64,000 nt of DNA from an uncultured Oscillospiraceae bacterium (lineage in GTDB: Bacteria; Bacillota_A; Clostridia; Oscillospirales; Oscillospiraceae), in the NCBI GenBank assembly GCA_910579155.1, contig CAJTTS010000003.1, positions 1-64,000 on the forward strand. The letters are read 5' to 3'. A model generated the notes under the pieces. It was not told where the DNA came from and searched no databases. It saw nothing but the letters and a program-made list of their open reading frames with translations. Positions 16,330-24,316 of this stretch are shown here, one piece after another. How positions within the stretch are numbered: position 1 is the first letter of the stretch; every line of letters begins with the position of its first letter. The translations under genes and the position numbers were made by a program.

Positions 16330-17130
16330 ATGAAAATCAAACATACCCTTTTGGGCCTGGCGCTGACAGCGGCACTGGTCCTGCCCGCCTCCGCAGCGGA
16401 AACGTTAAATGTCAACGGTCGGAACCTATGGGAGCAGGCCCGAGCCCGCATGGTGGGGAACACCACCTATGTCTCCCTGCGCGCGGTGACCGGACTGCTG
16501 GCCCCCGAGGCCCAGGTGGCCTGGGAGAACGGCGAGGCGCGTGTGCGCGGGTTGGGGCTCACCCTGACCGCCCGCCCTGGTGAGCAGTGGCTGACGGTGA
16601 ACGGTCGGGCGCTGTACTTACCCGACGGTGTGAGGCTGGAGAACGGCGTCACCACCGTGCCCATCCGGGCGCTGGCCACCGCGCTGGGCGGTGAAGTGGA
16701 CTGGGACCGGGAGGCCGGAGTCACCCTGACCCCAGGCAGCGGCGTGCCCGGCTCAGCCCCCTATACCGAGAAGGAGCTGTACTGGATGAGCCGCATCATC
16801 TCCGCCGAGAGCCGGGGCGAGCCCCTGCTGGGCAAGCTGGCGGTGGGCACGGTGGTGCTCAACCGGGTGGCCAGCGAGGAATTTCCCGATACCATCTATG
16901 ATGTGATCTTTGACCGCAAGTGGGGCATCCAGTTCGAGCCAGTGGCCAACGGCACCATCTACAACGAACCCACGGAGGAGAGCGTGCTGGCGGCCAAACT
17001 GGTGCTGGAGGGGGCACGGGCCGCAGGGGACAGCTTGTATTTTATTGCCCCGCATCTGACCGATAACCACTGGACCATGGAGAATCAAACCTATGTGACC
17101 ACCATTGGATGCCATTGGTTTTACAAGTGA
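16330..17130 (+). CDS. Secreted SleB-type cell wall hydrolase with copper-amine-oxidase-like N-terminal domain
   Basis: The 266-residue exported protein has a signal peptide ending ASAAE (~22 residues). Then comes a ~110-residue 'copper amine oxidase N-terminal' type strand domain (VNGRNLWEQARARMVGNTTYVSLRAV, VTTVPIRALATALGGEVDWD), here a wall-binding or scaffold module. The C-terminal hydrolase_2 (SleB/CwlJ) domain at ~140-266 contains ELYWMSRIISAESRGEPLLGKLAVGTVVLNRV, with the catalytic Glu in SAES, and ends ATIGCHWFYK-like. It acts on peptidoglycan outside the cell. It resembles the hydrolase at 17315, and both sit behind 11-bp box arrays, so they form a duplicated, probably WalR-controlled pair. 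Confidence 0.9.
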   Translation: MKIKHTLLGLALTAALVLPASAAETLNVNGRNLWEQARARMVGNTTYVSLRAVTGLLAPEAQVAWENGEARVRGLGLTLTARPGEQWLTVNGRALYLPDGVRLENGVTTVPIRALATALGGEVDWDREAGVTLTPGSGVPGSAPYTEKELYWMSRIISAESRGEPLLGKLAVGTVVLNRVASEEFPDTIYDVIFDRKWGIQFEPVANGTIYNEPTEESVLAAKLVLEGARAAGDSLYFIAPHLTDNHWTMENQTYVTTIGCHWFYK

Positions 17131-17189
17131 GCTTCCATAAATCCCCAGTCGGCTTCCGTCGAAAATCATCAAAAGTGTGTGAAATGCAT

Positions 17190-17228
17190 AATAACCGAAC
17201 CTTTAATTACAAGAGGTTCGGTTATTTT
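17190..17228 (+). terminator. Rho-independent terminator between the two wall hydrolases
   Basis: AATAACCGAACCT and AGGTTCGGTTATT form a 13-bp stem with an 11-base loop, followed by TT. It separates the two hydrolase transcripts, so the second must have its own promoter. Confidence 0.85.
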
Positions 17229-17241
17229 ACCGAATTTTAAA

Positions 17242-17282
17242 GGTTGCAAAACGGTTTTAAATAAGTTACAATATGGTTACAA
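17242..17282 (-). promoter_or_regulatory. Array of WalR-like boxes before the second wall hydrolase gene
   Basis: Four units at an exact 11-bp period begin at 17242, 17253, 17264 and 17275 (plus-strand GGTTGCAA, GGTTTTAA, AGTTACAA, GGTTACAA). Read on the minus strand the last two give TGTAAC-N5-TGTAAC, the WalR consensus. The start codon lies 33 bases further on. The same array type and distance occur before the 16330 gene. Confidence 0.7.
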
Positions 17283-17314
17283 TTTGAGAACAAATTGTAA
17301 TAAGGAGAGATTTC

Positions 17315-18337
17315 ATGAAAACACGAGCTACCAGTTTCCTGCTGGCCGCCCTCGCTGTCGTGAGCCTTGTCCTGCCTGCGCTGGCTGCGGAGTCCGACGC
17401 CCCAAGCGCAGAGAATGTTGAGGAGGTAGAAAACGCCATCTGCTTGGATGGCGAGCCTGTTGATTCCGTTGAATATGAGATCCGCGGCGGCGTGTGTTAC
17501 GTCACGGTGAGTTCCTTTGTGTCTATGCTGGATCCGGAGGCCATGGTGGAGGAGGAGGACGGAGTTGTTTTCGTCAACGCCACCACCGTCACTGAGATCA
17601 TCCCCGTGAGTATGGAATCCGGGGAGGCCGAGACTGACGAGAACGCCGAGTCGGAGGAAGACGCTGAGTCCGACGAGTTCCCCGAGACCGGTGAAGCCGC
17701 TGAACCCGTTGAGGATGGCGAGGAGGCTGAGGAGGCCGAGACCGCCAATGTGGTCACCGCTGACCTGAATCTGGAGGCCACCGTAGGCGAGGGCTATTTC
17801 TGGGCCAATGGCCGCTACCTGTATGTGGACGACGGCCTGATTGACCTGAACGGCTCCGTGGCCGTCCCGGTGCGGCAGTTGGCCCGGGTGTTCAACCTGA
17901 CGGTGGACTATGACGGCCTCACCGGTCAGGTGCTGCTGGACCACCAGGAGGGCGCCGACCCCTACCTGACCTGCGGTGAAGACGCTTATGACAGCGATAC
18001 TCTGTACTGGCTGTCCCGCATCATCTACTGCGAGAGCGGTAACCAGCCCCTGCTGGGCAAAATCGCCGTGGGCAACGTGGTGATGAACCGGGTGAACGAT
18101 TCCCGGTTCCCCGACACCATCTATGATGTGCTGTTCCAGAAGAATCAATTCACCCCGGCGGCTACTGGTTCTATTTACCGCGACCCCAACGGAGAGTCCA
18201 TTGTGGCGGCCAAGCTGGTGATGGACGGCGCTTGGGTTACCGATGCGCTGTTCTTCAACGCAGTGGGGGCCAGAAGTTACGCTTCCCGGAACCGCACCTA
18301 TGTCGCCACCATCGGCGACCACGCGTTCTACAAGTAA
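17315..18337 (+). CDS. Secreted SleB-type cell wall hydrolase with acidic spacer
   Basis: The 340-residue exported protein has a signal peptide ending ALAAE. It has the same plan as the 16330 protein: N-terminal strand domain split in two (residues ~45-90 and ~150-205), then a hydrolase_2 domain with LYWLSRIIYCESGNQPLLGKIAVGNVVMNRV, catalytic Glu in YCES, and an ATIGDHAFYK end. Between the halves lies a ~55-residue Glu/Asp/Ala-rich insert (residues ~100-150), absent from its neighbour. The acidic insert suggests a flexible or cation-binding spacer. Start at 17315 has aaggagag upstream. Confidence 0.9.
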   Translation: MKTRATSFLLAALAVVSLVLPALAAESDAPSAENVEEVENAICLDGEPVDSVEYEIRGGVCYVTVSSFVSMLDPEAMVEEEDGVVFVNATTVTEIIPVSMESGEAETDENAESEEDAESDEFPETGEAAEPVEDGEEAEEAETANVVTADLNLEATVGEGYFWANGRYLYVDDGLIDLNGSVAVPVRQLARVFNLTVDYDGLTGQVLLDHQEGADPYLTCGEDAYDSDTLYWLSRIIYCESGNQPLLGKIAVGNVVMNRVNDSRFPDTIYDVLFQKNQFTPAATGSIYRDPNGESIVAAKLVMDGAWVTDALFFNAVGARSYASRNRTYVATIGDHAFYK

Positions 18338-18379
18338 CGGACAAGGCAAGCACGACAAGGCAATTGCGAGGACGAAAAG

Positions 18380-18417
18380 CGCCGCAGCGCCCGGAAGGGC
18401 GGCTGCGGCTTTTTTTT
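18380..18417 (+). terminator. Rho-independent terminator after the second wall hydrolase
   Basis: GCCGCAGC/GCTGCGGC with an inner GCCC-ggaa-GGGC stem, followed by eight T residues. Confidence 0.9.
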
Positions 18418-18539
18418 CGGAGGGCGGCCATCCCCCGGAGTTGGAGAATAAAAATGACAAAAATGGGGTTCTTTGGTATAAAATTGCTTTGAAATCCCTG
18501 CATGTGACATTTTTTTGTGAAAAATTTTAAAGAAAGACG

Positions 18540-18568
18540 TTGATTTCCCGTTAAAAAAAGGGTATAAT
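18540..18568 (+). promoter_or_regulatory. Sigma-A type promoter for carD
   Basis: TTGATT at 18540-18545, a 17-bp A-rich spacer and TATAAT at 18563-18568. The carD start is 38 bases downstream. Confidence 0.88.
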
Positions 18569-18606
18569 ATTTATGGAAAGGTATACATATTTTGGAGGTG
18601 AGAGGA

Positions 18607-19086
18607 TTGTTTCAGGTTGGAGACAAGGTAGTGCACCCCATGCACGGAGCGGGCATTATCGACTCTATTGTCCAGCGCAAGGTGGCCGGGCAGGTCCAGG
18701 AATATTATCAGTTGAAGCTGTCCGTGGGCAACATGGTCGTCATGGTCCCCACGGATAATACCAGGGAGATCGGAATGCGTCCTGTGGTGTCGGTGGACAA
18801 GGCGGAGGAGTTGATGTCCGAGATGGAGGGCATCGAGGTGGACATGACCCAGAACTGGAACCGGCGCTATCGGGAGAATATGGTGCGGCTGAAGAGCGGC
18901 GACCTGCTGGAAGTGGCCCGGGTGGTGAAGGGCCTGCGCCAGCGGGAGGGCCAGCGCGGCCTGTCCAACGGCGAACGGAAGATGCTCCATACCGCCAAGC
19001 AGATACTCATCTCCGAGCTGGTGCTGGCCCAGAGCCTGCCCTATGAGACGGTGGAGAGCAGCGTGGACATGGTGCTCAGCCACTGA
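18607..19086 (+). CDS. carD: CarD/CdnL-family transcription regulator
   Basis: CarD-type proteins bind the RNA polymerase beta subunit through an N-terminal Tudor-like domain and stabilise open promoter complexes. The 159-residue protein begins FQVGDKVVHPMHGAGII, the RID-domain signature, with VMVPTDN later; the C-terminal half is helical (LKSGDLLEVARVVKGLRQREG, LSNGERKMLHTAKQILISEL). The TTG at 18607 is chosen over the TTG at 18592 because ggaggtg lies between them at a 6-base distance. It has its own TATAAT promoter and is followed by ispD, a common pairing in Clostridia and Bacilli. Confidence 0.93.
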   Translation: MFQVGDKVVHPMHGAGIIDSIVQRKVAGQVQEYYQLKLSVGNMVVMVPTDNTREIGMRPVVSVDKAEELMSEMEGIEVDMTQNWNRRYRENMVRLKSGDLLEVARVVKGLRQREGQRGLSNGERKMLHTAKQILISELVLAQSLPYETVESSVDMVLSH

Positions 19087-19156
19087 TCGAGGAAGATTAT
19101 GATGTTTCAGCGAGAGGGGCCGCAAGGCTCCTTTTTGCGCAAAGGGGGGGAATTTT

Positions 19157-19876
19157 GTGGGTTTATTCCGCAGACGAAAGAAAGAGGCCGGTTCCGGATG
19201 CTCCGTGGTGGTGGTGGCCGCGGGGGCGTCCACCCGGATGGGTTTTGACAAGGTGCTGGCGGAGGTAGGCGACGTGCCCGTTATCGTGCGCTGCCTCCAG
19301 AGCTTCCAGCAGGCCCCCGGCGTAAACGAGATCGTGGTGGTCACCCGCACGGAGCTGGTGCCCGACGTGGCCCGCCTGTGCCAGGACTACGGCCTGACCA
19401 AGGTGGTGAAGGTCATCCGGGGCGGGGAGAACCGCACCCAGTCCGCCCGGCTGGGCACCCTGGAGTGCGACCCCACGGCCCGGCTCATCGCCATCCACGA
19501 CGGAGCCCGGCCCTTCGTCACCGCCCGGGTGATTGAAGAGGCCGTCGCCCAGGCGGCGGTGAGCGGGGCCGCCGCCCCCGCCGTGCCGGTGAAGGACACC
19601 ATCAAATTGGCCCATAACTGCGTTGTGGAGCAGACTCTGGACCGGAGCGTACTGTACGCCATGCAGACCCCCCAGGTGTTCGACGGGGATCTGATCCGGG
19701 CGGCGCTGCAAAAGGCGCTGGACGACGGAATGGAACTCACCGACGACTGCGCCGCCGTGGAGCGGCTGGGCATGAAGGTGACGCTCACCGCCGGGGACGA
19801 GCGGAATATCAAGCTGACCACCCCTACCGACCTGCTCATCGGCGAGGTGTTGTTGGAGGAGGCGCCGCTGCTGTGA
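19157..19876 (+). CDS. ispD: 2-C-methyl-D-erythritol 4-phosphate cytidylyltransferase
   Basis: IspD joins CTP to MEP in the non-mevalonate isoprenoid pathway. The 239-residue protein has a short basic leader ([11 protein letters not shown]), then [27 protein letters not shown] for CTP binding, HDGARPFVT, and the [18 protein letters not shown] region with the catalytic Arg. Start is GTG with an aagggggg site. A small CCTTT/AAAGG hairpin overlaps that site and could modulate translation. It overlaps ispF by 4 bases (GTGA), the usual ispDF arrangement. Confidence 0.95.
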   Translation: MGLFRRRKKEAGSGCSVVVVAAGASTRMGFDKVLAEVGDVPVIVRCLQSFQQAPGVNEIVVVTRTELVPDVARLCQDYGLTKVVKVIRGGENRTQSARLGTLECDPTARLIAIHDGARPFVTARVIEEAVAQAAVSGAAAPAVPVKDTIKLAHNCVVEQTLDRSVLYAMQTPQVFDGDLIRAALQKALDDGMELTDDCAAVERLGMKVTLTAGDERNIKLTTPTDLLIGEVLLEEAPLL

Positions 19877-20346
19877 GGATTGGACACGGTTACGACGTAC
19901 ACCGCCTGGTGGAGGGGCGTAAGCTGATTCTGGGCGGCGTGGAGATCCCCTTTGAGAAGGGGCTGCTGGGCCACTCCGACGCGGATGTGCTGGCCCACGC
20001 CATTATGGACGCCCTGTTGGGAGCGGCGGCGCTGGGGGACATCGGCAAGCTGTTCCCGGATAACGATCCCGCCTACGAGGGGGCGGACAGCCTGATTTTG
20101 CTCCAGCGGGTGACGGAGGTGCTGGCGGAAAACAGGTATAAAATCGGCAACGTGGACGCTACCATACTGGCCCAGCGGCCCAAGCTGGCCCTCCACATCC
20201 CGCTGATGCGGGAGAAGCTTGCCCAGGCCATGGGAACGGACATGGGCCGGGTCAGCGTCAAGGCCACCACCGAGGAGGGCCTGGGCTTCACCGGCACAGG
20301 GGAGGGCATCGCCGCCCACGCGGTGGCGCTGATCGAAGAAAAATAA
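19873..20346 (+). CDS. ispF: 2-C-methyl-D-erythritol 2,4-cyclodiphosphate synthase
   Basis: IspF closes the cyclodiphosphate in the MEP pathway. The 157-residue protein contains the metal site residues in [11 protein letters not shown] (Asp8, His10), the [19 protein letters not shown] block with the second His, DIGKLFPD and [19 protein letters not shown]. It starts at a GTG overlapping the ispD stop. Length and motifs are complete. Confidence 0.96.
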   Translation: MRIGHGYDVHRLVEGRKLILGGVEIPFEKGLLGHSDADVLAHAIMDALLGAAALGDIGKLFPDNDPAYEGADSLILLQRVTEVLAENRYKIGNVDATILAQRPKLALHIPLMREKLAQAMGTDMGRVSVKATTEEGLGFTGTGEGIAAHAVALIEEK

Positions 20347-20360
20347 GAGCTGCTGCGCCG

Positions 20361-20491
20361 GGGGGCACACCGCGTCCCTTTCTCTCGGCCCAAGCCAGTC
20401 CCCCTTTATTTGCAATATGTAATTTGACACCGGGTGCGCCCAACCGCCGTAGCTGGCTTGGGCACTCGTTCGAGGGACGCGGTGTGCCCCC
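20361..20491. repeat. 131-bp nested inverted repeat between ispF and DUF3343
   Basis: A perfect 19-bp inverted repeat (GGGGGCACACCGCGTCCCT at 20361-20379; complement at 20473-20491) encloses a second perfect 11-bp one (GCCCAAGCCAG at 20388-20398; complement at 20453-20463). The ~54-base centre is AT-richer. No ORF with a ribosome site is inside. The plan, long outer arms with shorter inner stems, is like the elements at 3135 and 44991, though the sequences differ. It may be a MITE/REP-like repeat or an RNA hairpin. Confidence 0.75.
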
Positions 20492-20518
20492 TCCCAGGCA
20501 GATGTTTTTTTGCACCAG

Positions 20519-20558
20519 CGCTCCCCACAGGGCATATGATACCTGTGAGGAGCGTTTT
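20519..20558 (+). terminator. Probable terminator of the ispDF transcript
   Basis: CGCTCCCCACAGG pairs with CCTGTGAGGAGCG with one mismatch around a 10-base loop, followed by TTTT. It lies after the inverted repeat and before the DUF3343 gene. Confidence 0.65.
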
Positions 20559-20599
20559 CGCGCCCCTCGTGAAAAACAGGGGAAAGGAATGGTGGGCCC

Positions 20600-20854
20600 A
20601 TGGTCTATTATCTCATCATCTGCCGCTCGCTCACCTACGCCCAGCGCACCGCTCAGGTGCTGGAGCGGGTGGGCATCTCCGGCTCCGTCCAGCGCGCGCC
20701 CCGGCTCATCTCCAAGGAGGGCTGCGGCTACTGCGTGCGGATTGCGGAGCGGCGGCTCACCGACGCGCTGACAGTGCTGCGCCGGGAGGGCATGTCCCCC
20801 AAGCAGGTGTTCCTTCAGACGGCGGAGGGGGAGTACAGCGAGGTGAAATCATGA
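20600..20854 (+). CDS. DUF3343 protein, putative Se/S carrier-like
   Basis: The 84-residue protein matches the small DUF3343 family described as a putative sulfur or selenium carrier: VYYLIICRSLTYAQRTAQVLERVGI, then GCGYCVRI, where the Gly-Cys-Gly-x-Cys pair would hold the transferred atom, and LRREGMSPKQVFL. Start ATG has ggaaagga upstream. The next gene, a class V aminotransferase of desulfurase type, overlaps it by 4 bases, strongly suggesting that the enzyme loads this carrier. Confidence 0.8.
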   Translation: MVYYLIICRSLTYAQRTAQVLERVGISGSVQRAPRLISKEGCGYCVRIAERRLTDALTVLRREGMSPKQVFLQTAEGEYSEVKS

Positions 20855-21975
20855 TCTACTTCGACAGCGCCGCCACCACGCTGGAAAAGCCCCCCCAGGT
20901 GCCCCGGGCCACCGCCTGGGCCATGACCCGCTTGGCCAGCCCGGGCCGGGGGGGCCACGCCCCGGGCATGGGGGCGGCGGACCTGATGTACCGCATGCGG
21001 GAGCAGGCGGCGAGGCTGTTCGGCGTCAGTGACCCGGAGAGGGTGGTGCTGACTTACAACGCTACCCTCGGTTTGAACATCGCCATCCGGTCCCTGGTGG
21101 GGCCGGGGGGGACGGCGGTGATCTCCGGCTACGAGCACAACGCCGTTACCCGGCCCCTCAACGCCATCCCCGGCGTGAAGGTGAAGGTGGCGGCGGGGCC
21201 GCTGTTTGACGCCGACGGGGTGTACGCCGCCTTTGAGCGGGAGCTCACCCACGGGGTGGACGCGGTGGTGTGCAACCATGTGTCCAACGTGTTCGGTTTC
21301 ATCCAGCCGGTGGACCGCATCGCCCGGCTGTGCAGGGAGCGGGGCGTGCCCCTCATTGTGGACGCGTCCCAGTCTGCCGGAATCTTGAATGTGGACCTGG
21401 AGGGCTGGGGGGCGGCGTTTGTGGCCATGCCGGGGCACAAGGGGCTGTATGGCCCCCAGGGCACGGGCCTGCTGCTGTGCGGCGGGGACGCCCAGCCCCT
21501 GCTCTACGGCGGCACGGGCAGCCTGTCGGCGCGGCAGGATATGCCCGACTTCCTGCCTGACCGGCTGGAGGCGGGCACCCACAACGTTTGCGGCGCGGCG
21601 GGGCTGCTGGCGGGAATGAAGTACGTCAGCCGGACTGGCATCGCCCGCATCCACGCCCGCGAGTGCGTTCTGGCCGAACGCATGATGGACCGGCTGGGAC
21701 GGGTCCCCGGCGTGACGGTGTTCCGGGGGGACAGCCAGAGCGGCCTGTGCTCCATTGTCATCGGCGGTATGGACTGCGAAGAGGTGGGGGAGGAGCTGGC
21801 CCGCCGGGGCATCGCGGTGCGGGCCGGCCTGCACTGTGCCCCGCTGGCCCACATGACGGCGGGCACCCAGGACACCGGCACTGTGCGCCTCAGCTTCTCC
21901 GCCTTCAACCGCCCGGAGCAGGTGGACCGGGTGGCGGCGGTGATCCGGAATCTGGCCGGGACGGCGAAAAAATGA
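20851..21975 (+). CDS. Cysteine desulfurase / selenocysteine lyase-like aminotransferase (class V)
   Basis: This 374-residue PLP enzyme starts MIYFDSAATTLEKPPQV, then YNATLGLNIAIRS, the HNAVTRPL turn, VVCNHVSNVFGFIQPV, VDASQSAGI and FVAMPGHKGLYGPQGTGLL, whose Lys binds PLP; the end has GIAVRAGLHCAPLAH with the likely catalytic Cys. It fits the EF2568-type family (TIGR01977) tied to selenium-dependent enzymes, an association from knowledge of the family rather than seen here. It overlaps the DUF3343 stop (ATGA). The longer in-frame ORF from 20434 crosses noncoding repeats and is not the start. Confidence 0.88.
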   Translation: MIYFDSAATTLEKPPQVPRATAWAMTRLASPGRGGHAPGMGAADLMYRMREQAARLFGVSDPERVVLTYNATLGLNIAIRSLVGPGGTAVISGYEHNAVTRPLNAIPGVKVKVAAGPLFDADGVYAAFERELTHGVDAVVCNHVSNVFGFIQPVDRIARLCRERGVPLIVDASQSAGILNVDLEGWGAAFVAMPGHKGLYGPQGTGLLLCGGDAQPLLYGGTGSLSARQDMPDFLPDRLEAGTHNVCGAAGLLAGMKYVSRTGIARIHARECVLAERMMDRLGRVPGVTVFRGDSQSGLCSIVIGGMDCEEVGEELARRGIAVRAGLHCAPLAHMTAGTQDTGTVRLSFSAFNRPEQVDRVAAVIRNLAGTAKK

Positions 21976-21980
21976 GACGG

Positions 21981-22009
21981 AGGGCGCGGCTTGTGCCGCG
22001 CCCTTTTTG
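21981..22009 (+). terminator. Rho-independent terminator after the desulfurase gene
   Basis: AGGGCGCGGC-ttgt-GCCGCGCCCT followed by TTTTGT. Confidence 0.93.
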
Positions 22010-22050
22010 TGACCTGTGAATGAATTTTCTCTAAATTCTCCCTGATTCAC

Positions 22051-22079
22051 TTGCCAACCCCAGCCAGATGGGATATAAT
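22051..22079 (+). promoter_or_regulatory. Sigma-A type promoter for cdaA
   Basis: TTGCCA at 22051-22056, 17-bp spacer, TATAAT at 22074-22079, 69 bases before the cdaA start. Confidence 0.87.
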
Positions 22080-22148
22080 GTTCAAAATGCCGCAATGCGG
22101 CAATCTGTTGTCATGCGCATATTTCGGTAAAGGAAGGAGTGGGCGCAA

Positions 22149-23039
22149 ATGGATGCGATTTTACAGACGCTGCAGATGGCGCCGGAATACCTCGGGCTCA
22201 TCGAATTTACCGATATTCTGGATATGGCCATCATCGCCTTTGTGATTTACCACCTGTTCCGCTTTGTCCGCCGCAGCCGGTCCGGCCAGGTGGTGAAGGC
22301 CATCGTCCTTATCATGCTGGCCATGGCCTTGGCCAACCTGATCCCTTTGCGGGTGATCCGAACCGTGCTGAACAGCGCTGTGGAGCTGGGAGTCATCGCC
22401 CTGGTGGTCATTTTCCAGCCGGAGGTACGCCGCTTTCTGGAGCAGATGGGCAGCGGGAAGCTCAAGGAACTGTTCGTAGCGGAGAACTACAGCACCGACC
22501 TGGACACCGCCATCACCGAGACGGTGGAGGCGTATGCGTCCCTGTCCCGGGATAAGGTGGGGGCGCTGATGGTGTTTGAGCGGCGCACCCTGCTGGACGA
22601 TGTGCTCAAGACGGGCACCACTCTGGACTGCCAGGTGTCCGCCGAGCTGCTGAAAAACCTGTTTTGGAACAAGGCGCCCCTCCACGACGGGGCGGTGATT
22701 GTACGCAACGGGCGCATTGTGGGGGCCGGTTGTATGCTCCCCCTGTCGGGCAATGTGAACCTGAGCCGGGACCTGGGCATGCGCCACCGGGCGGGCATCG
22801 GCGTCAGCGAGAACTCCGACGCGGTGGTGGCCATTGTGTCCGAGGAGACGGGGTCCATCTCAGTGGCCATCAACGGTATGCTCAAGCGCCACCTGTCGCC
22901 GGAGACTTTGGAGCGGGCGTTGCGCCTGGAGCTGATGCCCGCCGCGGAGGGGGATGGCAAGCCCACCGCCGCCGCACGCCTCACCAGTGTATTCAAGGGC
23001 ATCAAGGGAGATAATTCCAATGGGAAAGAAGATTCTTGA
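22149..23039 (+). CDS. cdaA: Membrane diadenylate cyclase CdaA
   Basis: CdaA makes cyclic di-AMP, which controls potassium and osmotic balance. The 296-residue protein has three N-terminal helices (MAIIAFVIYHLF, VVKAIVLIMLAMALANL, LGVIALVVIFQPEVRRFL), then the DisA_N cyclase domain (~100-270) with KAPLHDGAVIVRNG (DGA motif), GCMLPLS and the RHRAGIG motif, and ISVAING. ATG at 22149 has aaggaggag-like aaggaagga upstream. It overlaps cdaR by 20 bases, as in the cdaA-cdaR-glmM operon; glmM is not next here. Confidence 0.95.
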   Translation: MDAILQTLQMAPEYLGLIEFTDILDMAIIAFVIYHLFRFVRRSRSGQVVKAIVLIMLAMALANLIPLRVIRTVLNSAVELGVIALVVIFQPEVRRFLEQMGSGKLKELFVAENYSTDLDTAITETVEAYASLSRDKVGALMVFERRTLLDDVLKTGTTLDCQVSAELLKNLFWNKAPLHDGAVIVRNGRIVGAGCMLPLSGNVNLSRDLGMRHRAGIGVSENSDAVVAIVSEETGSISVAINGMLKRHLSPETLERALRLELMPAAEGDGKPTAAARLTSVFKGIKGDNSNGKEDS

Positions 23040-24315
23040 CAGCAAAATACTGTACGTAGTGCTCTCCGTCCTCATCTCCCTGTCGCTGTGGCTCTGGGTG
23101 ACCTCCAAGGACGAGAACCGGGAGCGCCGGGGGTTCAGCAACCTGCCCATCACCTTCGAGGGGGTGGACATTCTGGAGGACCGGAACCTGATGATCGTCA
23201 ACCAGAACGTCACCGCCAGCATCAGTATCCGGGCCAACCCCAGAATCCTGGCCACGCTGAAGGACACCCCGCCCAAGCTGGTGGCCAGCGTGTCCAATAT
23301 CAACCTGGAGGGCACCCACTCCGTGAATTATACCGTGACGCTGCCCGGCGGCGTCAGCTCCAGCGATGTGGAGATCGACTACGGTCTGGGCGGCAGTGCG
23401 GTGAGTGTAGAGGTGGCCCGGTTCCTCCGCCGGGAGGGCATTGAAATCCGGGGCGAGTTCCAGGGCTCGGCGGCGGAAGGCTACCTGGCCGGGGACAACG
23501 ACGATTTCCGGTTCAGCCCCGGCACATTGACCATCAGCGGTCGGGCGGACCTGGTGAACCAGGTGGCCTACGCCAAGGTGATCGTCACCGGGGACAACCA
23601 GACGGAGGCGGTGAGCGGCGAGTTCCCCTTCCAGCTCATCGGCGCCAGCGGCGACCCGCTGGAGCTGGACGTAACCTGTGACGTGGACATGATTTACGCG
23701 ACCCTGCCCATCCGCGCCACGGCGGAGATTCCGCTGGAGGTGAAGCTCATCGACGGCGGCGGGCTGAGCGGGGAGAAGGATGTGCGCCTGGAGTTGAGCG
23801 CCGAGTCCATCGTGGTGGCGGGCAGCCGCGAGGCGGTGGACGGCCTGATGAGCGAGGGGGAAATCATCCTGACCACCATCGACCTGGCCACGCTGGACGA
23901 CGACATGGTGGAGAACGGCGGCGAGCTGACCATCCCCATCCCCTTGGACGACCAGTTGGAGAACCTGAGCGGCATCGCGGAAGTGAAGGTGTCCGTCAAG
24001 GTGTCCAAGCGGAACGTGGAGACCCGGGAGTTCAACGCCACCCGCATCAGCTATATCAACGCCCCCGAGGGCTGGGAGCCCGGCATCGTCACCCGGGAGC
24101 TGCGGGTGAAGGTCCGGGGCAGCAAGGCCCTGCTGGACGAGCTCAGCGAGGAGAACATCCGGGTGGTGGCCGACCTGAAGGACGTCAAGGAATCCCCCGG
24201 GCAGTACACCGTTTCCGCCAACGTCTATCTGGACAGGGTGGAGTCGGTGACCGACGTTGGGGTGGTCAACCCCAACGCCTACACCATCGTGGTGTCCATT
24301 ACCAGGGAAGGGTAA
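23020..24315 (+). CDS. cdaR: YbbR-domain regulator of diadenylate cyclase (CdaR)
   Basis: CdaR sits in the membrane and modulates CdaA. The 431-residue protein has an N-terminal helix (LYVVLSVLISLSLWLWV) then four extracellular YbbR repeats, seen in repeated PITFEGVDIL, EVKLIDGGGLSGEKDVRLE and VKVRGSKALLDEL patterns. The ATG at 23020 is chosen because agggaga lies ~9 bases upstream, and everything before it is inside cdaA. It overlaps cdaA by 20 bases, so they are translationally coupled. Confidence 0.9.
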   Translation: MGKKILDSKILYVVLSVLISLSLWLWVTSKDENRERRGFSNLPITFEGVDILEDRNLMIVNQNVTASISIRANPRILATLKDTPPKLVASVSNINLEGTHSVNYTVTLPGGVSSSDVEIDYGLGGSAVSVEVARFLRREGIEIRGEFQGSAAEGYLAGDNDDFRFSPGTLTISGRADLVNQVAYAKVIVTGDNQTEAVSGEFPFQLIGASGDPLELDVTCDVDMIYATLPIRATAEIPLEVKLIDGGGLSGEKDVRLELSAESIVVAGSREAVDGLMSEGEIILTTIDLATLDDDMVENGGELTIPIPLDDQLENLSGIAEVKVSVKVSKRNVETREFNATRISYINAPEGWEPGIVTRELRVKVRGSKALLDELSEENIRVVADLKDVKESPGQYTVSANVYLDRVESVTDVGVVNPNAYTIVVSITREG

Positions 24316-24316
24316 G

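Noticed and set aside
20434..20850. 5' extension of the desulfurase ORF
   Set aside because: It runs through the inverted repeat, terminator hairpin and the DUF3343 gene in another frame and has no ribosome site.
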